Positions 1-9,806 of a DNA stretch of 22,185 bases are shown here, piece by piece. This DNA comes from Plakobranchus ocellatus. Taxonomy: Eukaryota; Mollusca; Gastropoda; Plakobranchidae. Numbering within the stretch: the stretch's first letter is position 1; the number at the start of each line of letters is the position of its first letter. The notes beneath the pieces are model-generated. The model was not told the DNA's origin and did not search any database. It saw only the letters and a program-made list of their open reading frames with translations. Position numbers and translations under genes: made by a program. The DNA is taken from contig BLXT01007044.1 in the NCBI GenBank assembly GCA_019648995.1, positions 1,909,850-1,932,034 on the forward strand, written 5' to 3'.

Positions 1-53
1 GGGGTAGAGGGGAAATAGAAAGAGAAAGAAAGAGAAGGGGAAAGAGAAAGAGA
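1..53. repeat. GA-rich purine microsatellite
   Basis: Imperfect purine tract of GAAA, GGAAA and GAGA words, followed by a T homopolymer at 55-67. It opens the window, so its true left edge is not visible. Confidence 0.8.
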
Positions 54-67
54 TGTTTTTTTTTTTT

Positions 68-2099
68 ATTCTAGAATTTTACCTCTGTATAAGCTGTACA
101 AATCTGGGGCCAATCTTATGAGAAGGCGGTAAGCTCTTCCGGGAGATTCTATTTATTCCGAAGTTGATTAACACCGAAGCTGGCCGAACGCTAGTCCAAG
201 AGCATTCAACTCCAAGTATATTATTTTCTCGATTTATTTTTATCTTTATGAGTATTTCCAATTTTTAAATTAAAGTTTGGGAATATCCATAGGTTGAAAG
301 GATGCAATAAAAAAGAAAAACAAACCTGAAACTAATTAAAATAAGTGCATTAAATCTAGTTAAGTCATAATTAGCTAAAACGAAAGTAAACAAATCGTTT
401 TGTATTGCTCATAAATGCTGTATCTATATAGATCTAGATTTGTCCATTAAATCAAAAGAGAAACAAAAATGATTGACATTCTGAACATCACTCCTTGTAG
501 CTCAAAGTATTTTCGATGTTTCTCTGAATTCCTCCCACTGAATTCTCAACAGCGTCAACATATTATAAATACAAATAAACAAAAATTCAACCCCTCCCCC
601 TCCCCCCTCCCCCAATGAAAATGTGCTTGTTTAAATTAAATTTTTGCGCCAGTGAAAACATTTACTTTTAAATAAAAAAATCTAGGGCTATTTTTCTGTC
701 ATGTAAACGCTTTGATATCTTTCAAAATTCTTTGGACTCGAGTGTCTTTGTTTTTCATTCGATTTTCGATCAAGGCAAGACCATTTTATTTTGAATCACT
801 GAATAGTGGGCCCTACAATATTCAATTTATTTTTCATGGGAACTGGCAGTATTATTAACAAGAAGCGGATCCAGTAGCCTAGATTACTGTAATCACTTTT
901 GGTATCCACCACAAACACCATTTTATTTGGTCGTGCTTTTTATGTACTTTTATTTATCTGTTCAATTTTACATAGAGAACTTCTCTGGATAATCAATGCT
1001 TTGTCATTCTCATATTTCTAAGATTATAGTGAGCCCGCGATTTTTTTTCATGTCAACGTTTTTTGTTTTTTTTTAACCCTTTTTCTGATTCCTCAATTAA
1101 CTTTCTGCTTTCTTGCGACAAATCTGTATGTGTATCAAAATACTTTTACTACAGCAATCTAAATAGAGTCCATTAGATAATATTTAAATAATCGAGCTTT
1201 TTAAATTTGCCTCTTTTATTGTTTTATCTTAATACAAACGTTATTTGCCAATGATTAAAGTTATTTCCATTAGAAAAAAATTAAACTAAGAAGACTCAAT
1301 GCATCTATTTAGCTTGATCTCTTTCAAGTCTATCTGTCTGTTTCTCTGCCTGTCTCTGAACTCTCTTTCTACCTCTCTCTCCTTCTTGTCTTCAAGTATA
1401 CCACACAATATAAACAAATTTTATTGTAAACATTCTCTAAGCATACTACGCGATAAGAAAATGTTATGTAAGGGTTAATTTGATTTTGACTTTTTATTGT
1501 TGCAATCTCAATTTCATTCAATATAATTTTTTTTTTTGCTAAATGATGATTTGCCAAACGTGGGCTGCCATCATAATTATGTGCGAAAGATTTTCTGCAA
1601 GCCATATTGGAAAAAATTTAACCATCAAAATAACAAAGTTTGATTTTGTGAGTGTTATGAGATACGAAGTATTGCATTATGTTTTTAAAAAAATCAGTTT
1701 CGGAGTCGTTCTTTCTGTCTGAATAAACCAAATAAAGTTTCGCACATAACTGTGATGACAAAGTCACCAAAAAGTTGGTCACTCATCAACAAATCAATCT
1801 CATTCACCACTAAGTGGACCAATTTTTCTACAATGATCTATTCCTCCTATTCAACTCTGCATGAATCTTACTCACTGATACTCAGTTGGGCTTTCTCCTT
1901 TCGTAATTGGATATTCTTTATTTCAAAATGCAGTAAAAAGTGTGACACAAATTTGGGGTTCATTTTTGGCACTTTAAAAAAGTGGCAAATTAAATTTATT
2001 TTGTTCTCTTAAATTTTTCCATACAACAAAGCCTGTTTTAGATGTCGTTTTTTTGGTCCAAAAATATTGAAAAGGGATATTAATAGGATCAGAGTAATT
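68..2099. other. AT-rich sequence without a recognisable gene
   Basis: I see no gene here on either strand. Open frames are short, low in complexity and match no family I recognise. Visible structure is limited to a C-rich run of CCCCT/CCCCC words near 591-614 and an imperfect pyrimidine stretch of CTGTCT/CTCTCT words near 1328-1390. A short minus-strand open stretch at 79-261 has a less biased composition and may be a transposon scrap, but I cannot name it. Confidence 0.6.
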
Positions 2100-2104
2100 T
2101 TGTA

Positions 2105-2730
2105 ACAGGAATGAAATACGTTACTTCTCTTTCAATAAAGTTATTCTCTCTCTACCTCTACTGCGTTTGCCTTCAATCTTTCCAGTGATTGTTAAATATT
2201 CTATGTCCTTGTGTCGGCAAATATGGCCTAAAAACTGTAGTTGTCTCTGTCTTATGTTTTTAATTAGTGATCGCTGGAGATTAGCCTCTTTCAGAACCAA
2301 TTCATTTGACTTTTTATTTAATCATGATATCCTCATCATTCTTCTGATAAATTATGTCTCTACTGCTTCTAGTTTTTTCTCTATTTCTTTGTTTATTGTC
2401 CAACACTCATTATCATACAAAAGTACTGACCATACATATGTTTTAATTACCAATATTTTGGTTTTCATACTTATGTTTCTATTGCCAGCATTGGTTTCAT
2501 TTTTTAAATGTGTTTTTGGCCAAGGCTATTCTTTTCTTCCTTCAATAGTGCATCTGCCATCTGATGTTATCAGGCAACCTACATATTTGAATTTTGTTAC
2601 TTTTTTGATGTTTTCGCCTTTGCTAACAAGATTGCACTTGGAATTAAAGAGTTTCTTTGAGATGATCATGCATTTCGTTTTCATTACATTTTAACGTTCT
2701 CTAAAACTACAGTATCTAAAGTTTTTGGAG
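2105..2730 (-). pseudogene. RTE C-terminal tail, degenerate
   Basis: Minus-strand translation in shifting frames recovers the C-terminal region that follows the polymerase in RTE proteins: the YGCESW-like segment, the FLGHI-like segment and the closing TGKIEGKRSRGR segment near 2140-2185. The long open frame on the opposite strand across 2167-2694 is an antisense shadow; it is hydrophobic because it reads a lysine-rich coding strand backwards. A homologous but more decayed copy lies at 15468-15835, which confirms that this is a repeat family and not a host gene. Confidence 0.8.
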
Positions 2731-3330
2731 TCATTTGCTAGATTCTGCTATTAAAATTATCGTCTGATACCTGAGATTATTAACATCCGCTCCATTTGTT
2801 TTCAAGCCTGAAATATCATCAAGATTCCTTAAGGTTATTTCACAATATAGGTTAAAAAGATCAGGAGACATTACACATCCCTGCCTCACACCTCTTTTGA
2901 TGGATATGAAATCACTATGTTCTCCTTCATTTCTTACAGGTGCAATTTGATCCCAGTTTAAATTTCTAAATACTCTCAGATCTTTCCAATCGATGTCTAA
3001 TTTTTCTAGCATATGAAACAGTTCTACATGTCTTATTCGTCAAAGGCATTAGAATAATCGATAAAACAATTTTCTTTCATTTATATACACCTTTCCATAA
3101 GCAATGACAATGTGAATATTGCGTTTCTAGTCCCTTTATCAGGCATAAAGCCAAACTTTTTCTATATTATCTAATACTTTAATTATTTCTATAAGTATGT
3201 TATCTTTTTCTGTGGATTTTCCATTTTTCATTTTTTATTGTTGCTCTTACGCCTTCTTTAAATATTGTTAAGCCTTCTATGTTTTTGTTTATATTGTTGA
3301 TGTTGTTTTTTTTGCACCTATTATCCTTGA
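2731..3330 (-). pseudogene. RTE reverse transcriptase domain, degenerate
   Basis: Frame 3012 to 2731 carries MLEKLDIDWKDLRVFRNLNW, then RGVRQGCVMSPDLF, then NNLRY. Just upstream, across a frame break, a FIDYSNAF motif (about 3037-3070) corresponds to polymerase motif A. The catalytic YADD box should follow NNLRY near 2760-2772. The bases there look like YADD shifted by one missing nucleotide, so the frame reads TIILIAES instead. At least one further frameshift restores the LIAES segment. The polymerase is therefore dead. The domain normally copies the LINE RNA at the target site. Confidence 0.85.
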
Positions 3331-3337
3331 AAAACCT

Positions 3338-3562
3338 TCAACATATTCTGACTATTTTTTTTTTTAGTATTTCCTTCTTTTTCATTAGCATTATATCTTC
3401 TTTCGATTTGATGTAGCCAGGGCTTTTGCATTTGATTTTCTTACCACTGGCGTCCTGAACTTTAGCATGCATGAATTCTTTGTCTATATCTGGCTGTTCC
3501 CTCATTTCCTGACATTGCTGATTAATATATTCTTCTTTCGCTGCATTGTATTTTATTTTCAT
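3338..3562 (-). pseudogene. RTE endonuclease-polymerase linker fragment
   Basis: An open stretch of about 74 codons rich in lysine and glutamate, with AKEEYINQQCQE near its start and CKSPGYIKSKEDIMLM later. This matches the linker between endonuclease and polymerase in RTE proteins, where an IKSKDG-like phrase precedes an EEIL segment. It lies between the endonuclease and polymerase remnants of the same copy and in the same orientation. Confidence 0.75.
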
Positions 3563-3849
3563 TTTTCTGTTTAGGGCTTTGAATTTTGTTTGTACAGTTT
3601 TTGAAATACGCCTTCCTTCCTTTAAATCGAATATTTCTTTATTTATCCATTTTTAACTTTTTGGGAGCGTTTTTCTCTATGACTTCATTAAAGGATTTTT
3701 TTCATTTCTGCCCCTAATTCTTCTACTTCTTAGATGATGTATTTGTTGTGCGCAGCTAAAGCAATTTTGTTGCTAAGTTTTTTTTATAAGATTTTAGTAA
3801 GTCCATTCGGAATTTAGGATTACTCTTTGCCTTTCTTCATTTTTTAAGA

Positions 3850-4520
3850 ATTATCTGAAATGTACACATGACTGGAATATGATCTGAATCACAGTCGGCT
3901 CCCGGCAGTGACTTCGATTTTGACGGCGTTTCGGAATAGTTTCTGAATAAGAATATGATCTATTTTGTTTTTAATTTGAAGATAAAATCATTGACTTGGC
4001 AAGATTCAATAAGCCTACTTCCACGCTCATTTACAGTCCCTATACCACTGGGCCCAACAACATCTTCTATTCTTTCATCCCCAACTTTTGTATTGAAATC
4101 TTCCATAACTATTATAATGTCCTGGGATTTTAGATAACCTTTTGCTTTTTCTATTTCTTCATAAAACGTTTCTACTTCAACATCTTCACTGTCAGATGTT
4201 GGTGCATACATTTGAATAATTCCAAGATTTAATGGTTTGGCTACCAATTTAGCTACAACTACTCTATCTGAAATTGGACATCAACTTCCCAGATTTGTGC
4301 CGTTGTTACATTGATAAGATACCAACGCCTCTTTCATGTGCATGTCGCCCCTGCGTAAATTTGAATTTTGCTACCTAGTTTCATGGAATCTACCCCTTTA
4401 CATCATATCTAAGCAAGACCTAGGATGTTAAGTTTTAATCCGTCCATTTCTTGAATAACATTTTCTAACTCTCCTTTTTGATGTAGTGTGCGCACATTCA
4501 ATATTGTTATTTTTTATGTT
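3850..4520 (-). pseudogene. RTE APE-type endonuclease domain, degenerate
   Basis: From high to low coordinates the minus strand reads ITILNVRTL (about 4490-4515), an ILGLA segment, an RGVGIL segment, the open stretch 4247-3960 with IIQMYAPTSDSEDVEVETFY and DIIIVMEDFNTKVG, an NERGSRLIE segment, and finally a degraded DSDHIPV-like motif near 3890. These are the ordered motifs of the apurinic-type endonuclease that nicks target DNA for LINE insertion. The usual GDFN reads EDFN, a substitution next to a catalytic position. Stops and frame changes split the domain. Confidence 0.87.
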
Positions 4521-4830
4521 TGATTGATATTAATTTTGCGAGCAGACCTGAATGACAACCTGGAGCCACCTGCTGCATATGGCTATCCCAGCCGAATGAG
4601 AGATTTGTATTAACGTTGTTACCCGACACTTGAGTTAGATTTTGGATCATGATTTCTTTTTTGGAAGCTATAGCAGTGGTTTCCTACTGCTGGTTTGTGT
4701 ACGGGCTCGCCGCTAGCCTTCGTTTCGCAGCTAACTCACAAGGCAGTGGGGACCTTTGGATGGCCGTTGTCCTATTAAGGATCTTCTGTCCGTTTAACTG
4801 GTAGATTTTTGTAAAACGTACTTCCGATTA
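4521..4830 (-). other. RTE 5' leader region
   Basis: Sequence upstream of the endonuclease on the minus strand. It is GC-richer than its surroundings and includes the words GAAACCACTGC and GGCGAGCCCG. It has no open frame and is best read as the 5' untranslated leader of the LINE. The outer edge near 4830 is approximate. Confidence 0.5.
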
Positions 4831-4894
4831 AATCTTTAAAAGTAATCACAATCATCTATAGTAATGATTGCCGTAAAGACAACATAGCCACAGA

Positions 4895-5240
4895 CATACC
4901 TGAAAGCAACGGAGATGTGGTATTTGACGTCAACGATGAAATTTTCCTGGACTGCAAAAAAAAAAAATGAATAAATACTAAAAAAAAAACAGAGTCAAAT
5001 ACAGGAATCAACAACAGGCAGGACAATTCTTTGGATCACACAACGAAGAACTGAAAACTCGAGTATTTGATAACAGCAGGAAAGTTCAATGGCAAAAGAA
5101 CTCGTGGATCGCAACGACGTAAAATCCTAGACGGATTGTTCACATGGTTGAAAACATCAGGTACCAACGCCACCATAATGGCGTTCAGTCGTAGTCGTCA
5201 ACGCTCTTGAGCATGGTATTGGATAGTGATGCTCGATGAT
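4895..5240 (+). mobile_element. RTE 3' tail fragment, plus strand
   Basis: Plus-strand translation from 4900 gives LKATEMWYL, FSWTAKKK, a stop-interrupted middle, then LEYLITAGKFNGKRTRGS, RRKILDGLFTWLKTSG, and TIMAFSRSRQRS followed by a tryptophan-containing end. This is the C-terminal tail that follows the polymerase in RTE elements, from the EMW motif through the GKRTRG motif to the terminal region. In-frame stops show decay. The copy is 5'-truncated, as is usual for LINEs, and lies head to head with the minus-strand RTE ending at about 4830. Confidence 0.82.
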
Positions 5241-5450
5241 GCTGACATAACACAATCAAATACAGACACGTTACAATCACACAGAGATATGATACACAGT
5301 CTCATACAAATATGTTTACAGTCGAGTAAGTCATTATACAATCAATTTATTCATTACATAGTGACAAACTGACTTTATAAGGTACATACAGACATTGCAC
5401 ACTCACATATAACATTTTTTAGTCACATACAGTCGTTATACAGTGAAATC
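5241..5450 (+). repeat. Cryptic ATACA/ACAGTC repeat after RTE tail
   Basis: Irregularly spaced reiterations of ATACA, ACAGTC, TCATAC and ACACAG about every 20-25 bases. It directly follows the RTE coding end, so it may be a degenerate 3' untranslated or tail repeat of that element. No exact period holds over the whole stretch. Confidence 0.45.
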
Positions 5451-5520
5451 TATAATTATTAATGCAGCGGAGAAAAACAAAAAAAGTTATAAGCTGGCTT
5501 GGTTGGGGAGAGAGGAAGAC

Positions 5521-5668
5521 GGGGTGAGAGCGAGAGAGAGAGTGAAAGAGAGAGATAAAAGAAGAGAGAGAAAAGGAGAGAAAATGAAAGAGAGAAAGAG
5601 AAAGAGAGGGAGGGGAGAGAGAGAAAAGGAGAGAAAATGAAAGAGAGAGAGAGAGAGAGAGAGAGAAA
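5521..5668. repeat. (GA)n-rich microsatellite
   Basis: Imperfect GA tract with GAAA and GGGA interruptions. An inner block resembling GAGAAAAGGAGAGAAAATGAAAG appears twice, near 5567 and 5620, indicating local duplication inside the tract. The arginine/glutamate- and serine/leucine-rich open frames across it are artefacts of simple sequence. Confidence 0.92.
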
Positions 5669-6000
5669 CAAAGGCAGATAACCAAATACTAGCTCGATAT
5701 ATTATAAAAGAAGGCAACAGGAGTAGCTCTCGTCTTTACGTCGTGCTCACCAGCTGAGCAGTGCAAACATCGCAGCAAGCACTTCCACGCTATTCCTCAC
5801 AACGACACACAGCTTGATAGGGGATACTTTCTACTTACTCCTGAATTAGCCACCAACTTAACAATTGAACAATACCAGTCTGATCTCAGACTGTGTAACA
5901 AAGAACTCAGCTACAGGGGATGGCGCCCCGACACCTTGTTTGCATATGGACTTTGGTTTTGGCGCTTGGGCTAAGTGGAGCGAGACCCCGATAGTGAGTA
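5669..6000 (+). other. Possible LTR 3' part with TATA box and PBS-like site
   Basis: Mixed-composition sequence unlike the flanking simple repeats. A TATAAAAG word lies near 5702-5709. About 210 bases further on, CTACAGGGGA is followed by TGGCGCCCCGACACC near 5929-5943. TGGCGCCC is the usual start of a primer-binding site complementary to a tRNA-Lys 3' end, and the preceding CTACA could end an LTR. No second LTR copy or pol gene accompanies it and the match degrades after eight bases, so this is a weak call. Confidence 0.25.
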
Positions 6001-6251
6001 GAACTTGGATAAAATTTTGTAATTTTGCGTCAATAATATCTTGAAAATTGAAAAGTCAAAATTAAAAAAAAAATATTTTAACAAAAATTCTTTTGATTTC
6101 TATCTTTATTACGGGTAATTGTTTCGATTAATATTCTTGTGCTGTTGTAAGAAACAGATTTAATAATCGATTGTTTAATCGGCATCGCATTATCTTCATG
6201 ATAATCTTTATTAGCCTCATCATCATCATAGATACAAATGAGAGGCAAAAG

Positions 6252-6266
6252 GATCTCTTTATCTCG

Positions 6267-6299
<33 letters not shown>

Positions 6300-6638
6300 G
6301 CTCTCTTTTTCTCGCTCTCCCTCTCTCTCTTTCTGTCTCTCTCTCGGTCTGTTTCTCTCGCTTTCTCTTTCTCTCTCTCTGGCTCTCTCTCGCTCTCTTT
6401 ATCTCGCTTTCTCTCTTTTTTTCTCTCTCTCTCTCTCTCGCTCTCTTTTTCTCGCTCTCTCTCTCTTTCTCTCTCTCTGGCTCTCTCTCGCTCTCTTTTT
6501 CTCGCTCTATCTCTCTTTCTCTCTCTCGCTGGTTCTCTCCTGCTCTCTTTTTCTCGCTCTCTCTCTCTTTCTCTCTCTCTGTCTCTCTCTCGCTCTATTT
6601 TTCTCGCTCTCTCTGTCTCTCTCGCTCTCTCTTTCTTT

Positions 6639-6682
<44 letters not shown>
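6252..6682. repeat. CT-rich minisatellite with about 46-52 bp higher-order unit
   Basis: A roughly 430-bp pyrimidine tract ending in pure (CT)n. Within it the landmark CGCTCTCTTTTTCTCGCTCT, or a one- or two-base variant, recurs near 6252, 6299, 6345, 6391, 6439, 6489, 6541 and 6591, giving spacings of about 46-52 bp. It is therefore a tandem minisatellite built on CT repeats and not only a microsatellite. Overlapping open frames in three phases are low-complexity artefacts. Confidence 0.9.
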
Positions 6683-6684
<2 letters not shown>

Positions 6685-6689
6685 TCAAC

Positions 6690-7030
6690 AACTTTAACAT
6701 ACAAACGATTGGGAGCATTAAAATAATCTAAAATGAAATTATCAATTGATGATATAAAGTGCCTGATCCCCAGTGGCACTCGGCGCATATTCACAGCAAA
6801 AACCCTATACACAAATACACACAATCACCCACCCTCAAAGCTTCCCCCACATCAGGATATTGACATCGCTCAAGAGCTGTGAAAAGATTTGAACAGTTCT
6901 TATTCGAAAATAAGAAGCTTTCAACTGTTTCTGTGTGTGTGCAAAGAGGAAGTACAAGAGAAAATCATCCACCTAAAATATTATTTTTCTTTGCAAATCT
7001 CGAACTTAAAAAGGTCTTACTTCCAATCAC
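6690..7030. other. No recognisable feature
   Basis: Unique-looking AT-rich sequence after the CT minisatellite. I see no gene, repeat or RNA signature. Confidence 0.5.
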
Positions 7031-7032
7031 GG

Positions 7033-7430
7033 GTGGTATTGATTACTGCCGTAAGTGACGTTTTTGGCGAAAAGCGTTTTATTGCATATTTGAATCCGCC
7101 ATCTCCTCCCGCACATTTCTAGCCGGGTCCTGCTCTCCTAAGTATTCAAATTGAGCTGTAATTTAGGTTTGAAAAAAGTTGTATGTACCCAAATATAAAA
7201 ACAGATTTTGATTACTACGGTAAGAGCACTTACAGTTAAGGGTTATGACAAAATCGTTATTGATTTCCGTTGTATGGTTACTTAAGGTAGTATTTAATTG
7301 AATTTTGTTCCATGTACTACAAAAAAATTGTTCAATACTGCCGTAAGTACGCACTTACGGCTCCACTCAATGACCGAAAAGTCCGAAAAGACGAACCTGG
7401 CGATTTAATTCTTTTAATAGCACTTAAGGT
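7033..7430. repeat. Cluster of degenerate TACTGCCGTAAGT motifs in both orientations
   Basis: Near 7041, 7209 and 7333 the plus strand carries variants of TTGATTACTGCCGTAAGTG. Near 7278-7294 and 7420-7431 the same motif appears inverted and weaker. At 7340-7359 CCGTAAGT and ACTTACGG form a perfect 8-bp inverted repeat around a 4-base loop. This may be a decayed MITE cluster or terminal repeats of small elements; no boundaries or target duplications are clear. Confidence 0.4.
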
Positions 7431-9080
7431 GTCATTAGCCTGTGACTAATCACATGACTTTAGCGCTTATAATTTCATAACTCGATTTTTTAAATTTTGA
7501 ACATCATGTTTGCTATTAAAATAGGCATAGATTTACCATGATACACCCTAAGATTTTAGGTGATCAGTTTATTCATCTCTTTTGAATGAAAAGTGCCAAT
7601 ACCAAAAGTATCAGGCATGATCAGATTACAAAGATGGCCTGTCGAAAAACATTGTTTAATAGTATGATTTGATCCAGGTACAATGTTATCTGTACTATGA
7701 ATGAGGAACTTGCGTATCATTTGAAGTAGTCTAAGAGACCATTGGCAAATATTCAGTCCTTCCCATATGCATCTATAGTAATAATATAATGAAGAAAGGC
7801 GGAAACGTAGGCATGCTTCTTTCTACTTATAAGATATGGGTGGAATAGTGTCTGCATACAGCAACACAACACTGACAAACACGATTGCATCTTTTATGAG
7901 GAATCTTACAGACTCACTGAAGGTAGCTGGTTATACGGGTCCACCTCTTTTAATGTAATGACCCATACGGCACCTTCATCAGGGAATCTAGAAAGGAGAA
8001 GCTGATAACGTCCATCTGGTTCAATATGTTGTATGAAGAGTCAGATGAATTAAACTCGTGTATGTCTAAGGATATTTCATTGTGTGACATTGTGTGTCTT
8101 AAAACTCAGGGGAATGGCAACACAGGGGAAATGATTTGCGCCTGAAGGCAATGAATCGGTCTAGCCCTGAAGGGTTGGCCAACGTGAAAGAGGCACTTGA
8201 AAGACGAATCATATAAAAATACTTTTGTTAGGTCACATTTTATACTCGCACAACGTAGAGTGTGTGATCTTCACTCTTCCTTTGGCAAAAAATACCAAGT
8301 AACTTTAAGACAACCTTGAAAACATAGCATTCTCCACGAGATCACTCAAAGCTATCTCTTGGTCGACGCTGCTCCAGTGTTGTTGCAGCAACTGATAGTA
8401 ATAAAGAACAAGAGAACTTATCATTCTCACATCCAGCCATGCGCAGTCATAGTTTTCTGAAGTAAACAATTCATTTAGCATATAGCCTTCAGCTTTCAGA
8501 GACATCTCACATGAGCAACAGCAACAACACCAGTCAAACATCTGAGCATTTCAAAGTTATCAAACGCCAGGAGAATCTTGATCATGATTATTAAACTAGA
8601 AAAAAGGTAGATCATTTAAAGGCAGGGAGATGAAAGAAGGGCGAGAGGAAGATTGCGGATTCCAATGCTTAAGAAAAAGTTAATAGGGGATTTATTTCCG
8701 TTGTTTCATATGTTTTTGTACGGTACAAATAGTGAAAAAGCAGATGAGAAATCAACTCAATAGCGCGAGATTCCACAAACAAAATTCTCTCTATAACATT
8801 AAATCGATGTGCCCGTCTGCAAATTAAAGATTAGAAAAATCTTATTTCTTAATACTTTCTGCATTGGTGAGACTCTATATTTTACACATCTTGAGAAAAT
8901 AGAAGAATCAGGAGAGATTGAATCTGCCATGAGAGAAAATCATAATGTCCACCCTAAAAAGAGAAAAGTGAAAAAATGACATGTAATAAACGTACGAAGA
9001 GCCATTGCTGACACAAAGCAACCCCGAGGTTTTATCCAAATATGTAGATTTATAATTACACACAGTACATACTATCACCT
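7431..9080. other. No recognisable gene
   Basis: Mixed-composition DNA upstream of the host gene's first candidate exon. The section around 7900-8260 is less AT-biased and may be transposon-derived or regulatory, but I recognise no protein. A minus-strand open stretch of 78 codons at 8541-8305 has a cysteine-rich start and matches nothing I know. Confidence 0.45.
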
Positions 9081-9086
9081 TATATA
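9081..9086 (+). promoter_or_regulatory. TATA-like box upstream of candidate exon 1
   Basis: TATATA lies 48 bases before the ATG at 9134 and 3 bases before the LTR's left end at 9089. If used, transcription would start roughly at 9110, giving a very short 5' leader inside the LTR. AT-rich DNA makes chance TATA words common, so this is only a candidate. Confidence 0.25.
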
Positions 9087-9088
9087 CG

Positions 9089-9746
9089 TGTGACAATTGG
9101 TTACTGTGGATTGAGTCTAGATCTAAACTTGGAATGGCTGATGTTCTAGTTTGGCCTTGTTTACTTGTAGTTGTAATGCTTGGTCAAATTTTGAGTAAAG
9201 CCAGGTGAGATTTATTTTAGTTTACCAGTGCTATTATTGTTTTAGCTTTGTGTACCTTTTAGGTCTAGGGATTTCTAGAGGGTCGAACATGTGAGAAGAT
9301 TGATTGAGGAAGTTGTTAGAACGTATCCTTGTGACACGATAGGCATGTCATGCTTGTGTTTAAAAAAAAGGGGGGGGGGGGGGAATAAATGAGAGTATTC
9401 GATTGATCAATCTGTATAGCTAACTTCACTACAAACGTGTACATTCTACCCTTTTCTAGAATGAGTCGTCTGTTTAATATTGACCAAATAAGCTTATGCG
9501 TTGCATAACTGGCGTTTTCTAGAAGCTGTAGGCTGTAGATATAAAAGAGAGCACTGTGCAATCGTTGGAAAAGCTTACAGAGGTACCGAGGGATTTTAGG
9601 GAGCTTGTAGAATTAAGTAATGAAGGACCTTAAATTTCTGTTCTGAAATTGTTCTTGATTCATTAAATAAACTTTTTGTTAAATTTTCGGCAAGATTTGG
9701 AGTGGTTTCTGGCCCATTATTCTATTTAAAAGAGCTCATTGTCACA
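9089..9746 (+). mobile_element. LTR of a Ty3/Gypsy family, plus orientation
   Basis: The segment starts TGTGACAA and ends TTGTCACA, perfect 8-bp inverted termini with the TG...CA form of LTRs. It aligns along its length, with indels, to the minus-strand LTR at 21336-21827. Shared words include TGTGACAATTGGTT, ATTGAGTCTAGATCTA, GTTTACTTGT and CTATTATTGTTTTAG. LTR-like signals are TATAAAAG near 9540 and AATAAA near 9665. It is 658 bp against 492 bp for the other copy; an A8G14 run at 9362-9383 and other inserts account for part of this. Homology continues past the 3' end to about 9800 into the internal leader (CTAAGCCATTGG), so it is a 5' LTR remnant, not a solo LTR. Confidence 0.78.
9134..9204 (+). 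CDS. TEP/A2M-like gene, exon E1: start codon and signal peptide
   Basis: ATG at 9134 opens 23 codons plus two bases before a strong donor, AG|GTGAGA, at 9205. The peptide has a short start MADVLVW, a hydrophobic core PCLLVVVMLGQIL, and ends SKA, which satisfies the small-residue -3/-1 rule for signal peptidase. The two leftover bases AG join the single T that opens E2 to make a serine codon, so mature protein would start near S-GFIMTMP. Such proteins are secreted or membrane-anchored and need this peptide. The whole exon lies inside the LTR at 9089-9746; the ATG and the donor fall in segments absent from the sister LTR. A chance hydrophobic frame is the alternative, though the phase match and donor quality argue for a real exon. 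Confidence 0.6.
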
Positions 9747-9806
9747 GACAATGTGAAATTAGATTTATAACTAAAAAGCGCTAAGCCATTGGTAGTAATA
9801 AGCAAG

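Larger units (their letters stand above)
2100..4830 (-). mobile_element. RTE-clade non-LTR retrotransposon, broken copy
   Basis: Reading the minus strand 5' to 3', this stretch has a GC-richer leader, an APE-type endonuclease beginning with an NVRTL motif, a lysine-rich linker, a reverse transcriptase with FIDY..AF and RGVRQGCVMSPDLF motifs, and a C-terminal tail ending in a TGKIEGKRSRGR motif. The order and motifs fit the RTE clade (BovB-like), the type often mis-annotated in invertebrates as craniofacial development protein 2. The coding region is cut by many stops and frameshifts, so it is inactive. The high-coordinate edge is placed by loss of leader-like sequence and the low edge by the end of tail homology; both are approximate. 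It lies about 4.3 kb upstream of the first host exon. Confidence 0.88.

Noticed and set aside
2167-2694. Long plus-strand open frame with hydrophobic segments that could look like a membrane protein
   Set aside because: It is the antisense of the RTE C-terminal tail; the minus strand gives the recognisable LINE motifs and a homologous segment exists at 15468-15835.
5419-5717. Several overlapping open frames around the GA tract
   Set aside because: Low-complexity translation of a microsatellite on both strands.
6128-6824. Long arginine/glutamate-rich (minus) and serine/leucine-rich (plus) open frames
   Set aside because: They are read from the CT minisatellite in all phases and contain only simple-sequence amino acids.
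8305-8541. 78-codon minus-strand frame with a run of cysteines
   Set aside because: No family motif, no splice or promoter context that convinces me; may be a transposon scrap. Left unannotated as a gene.
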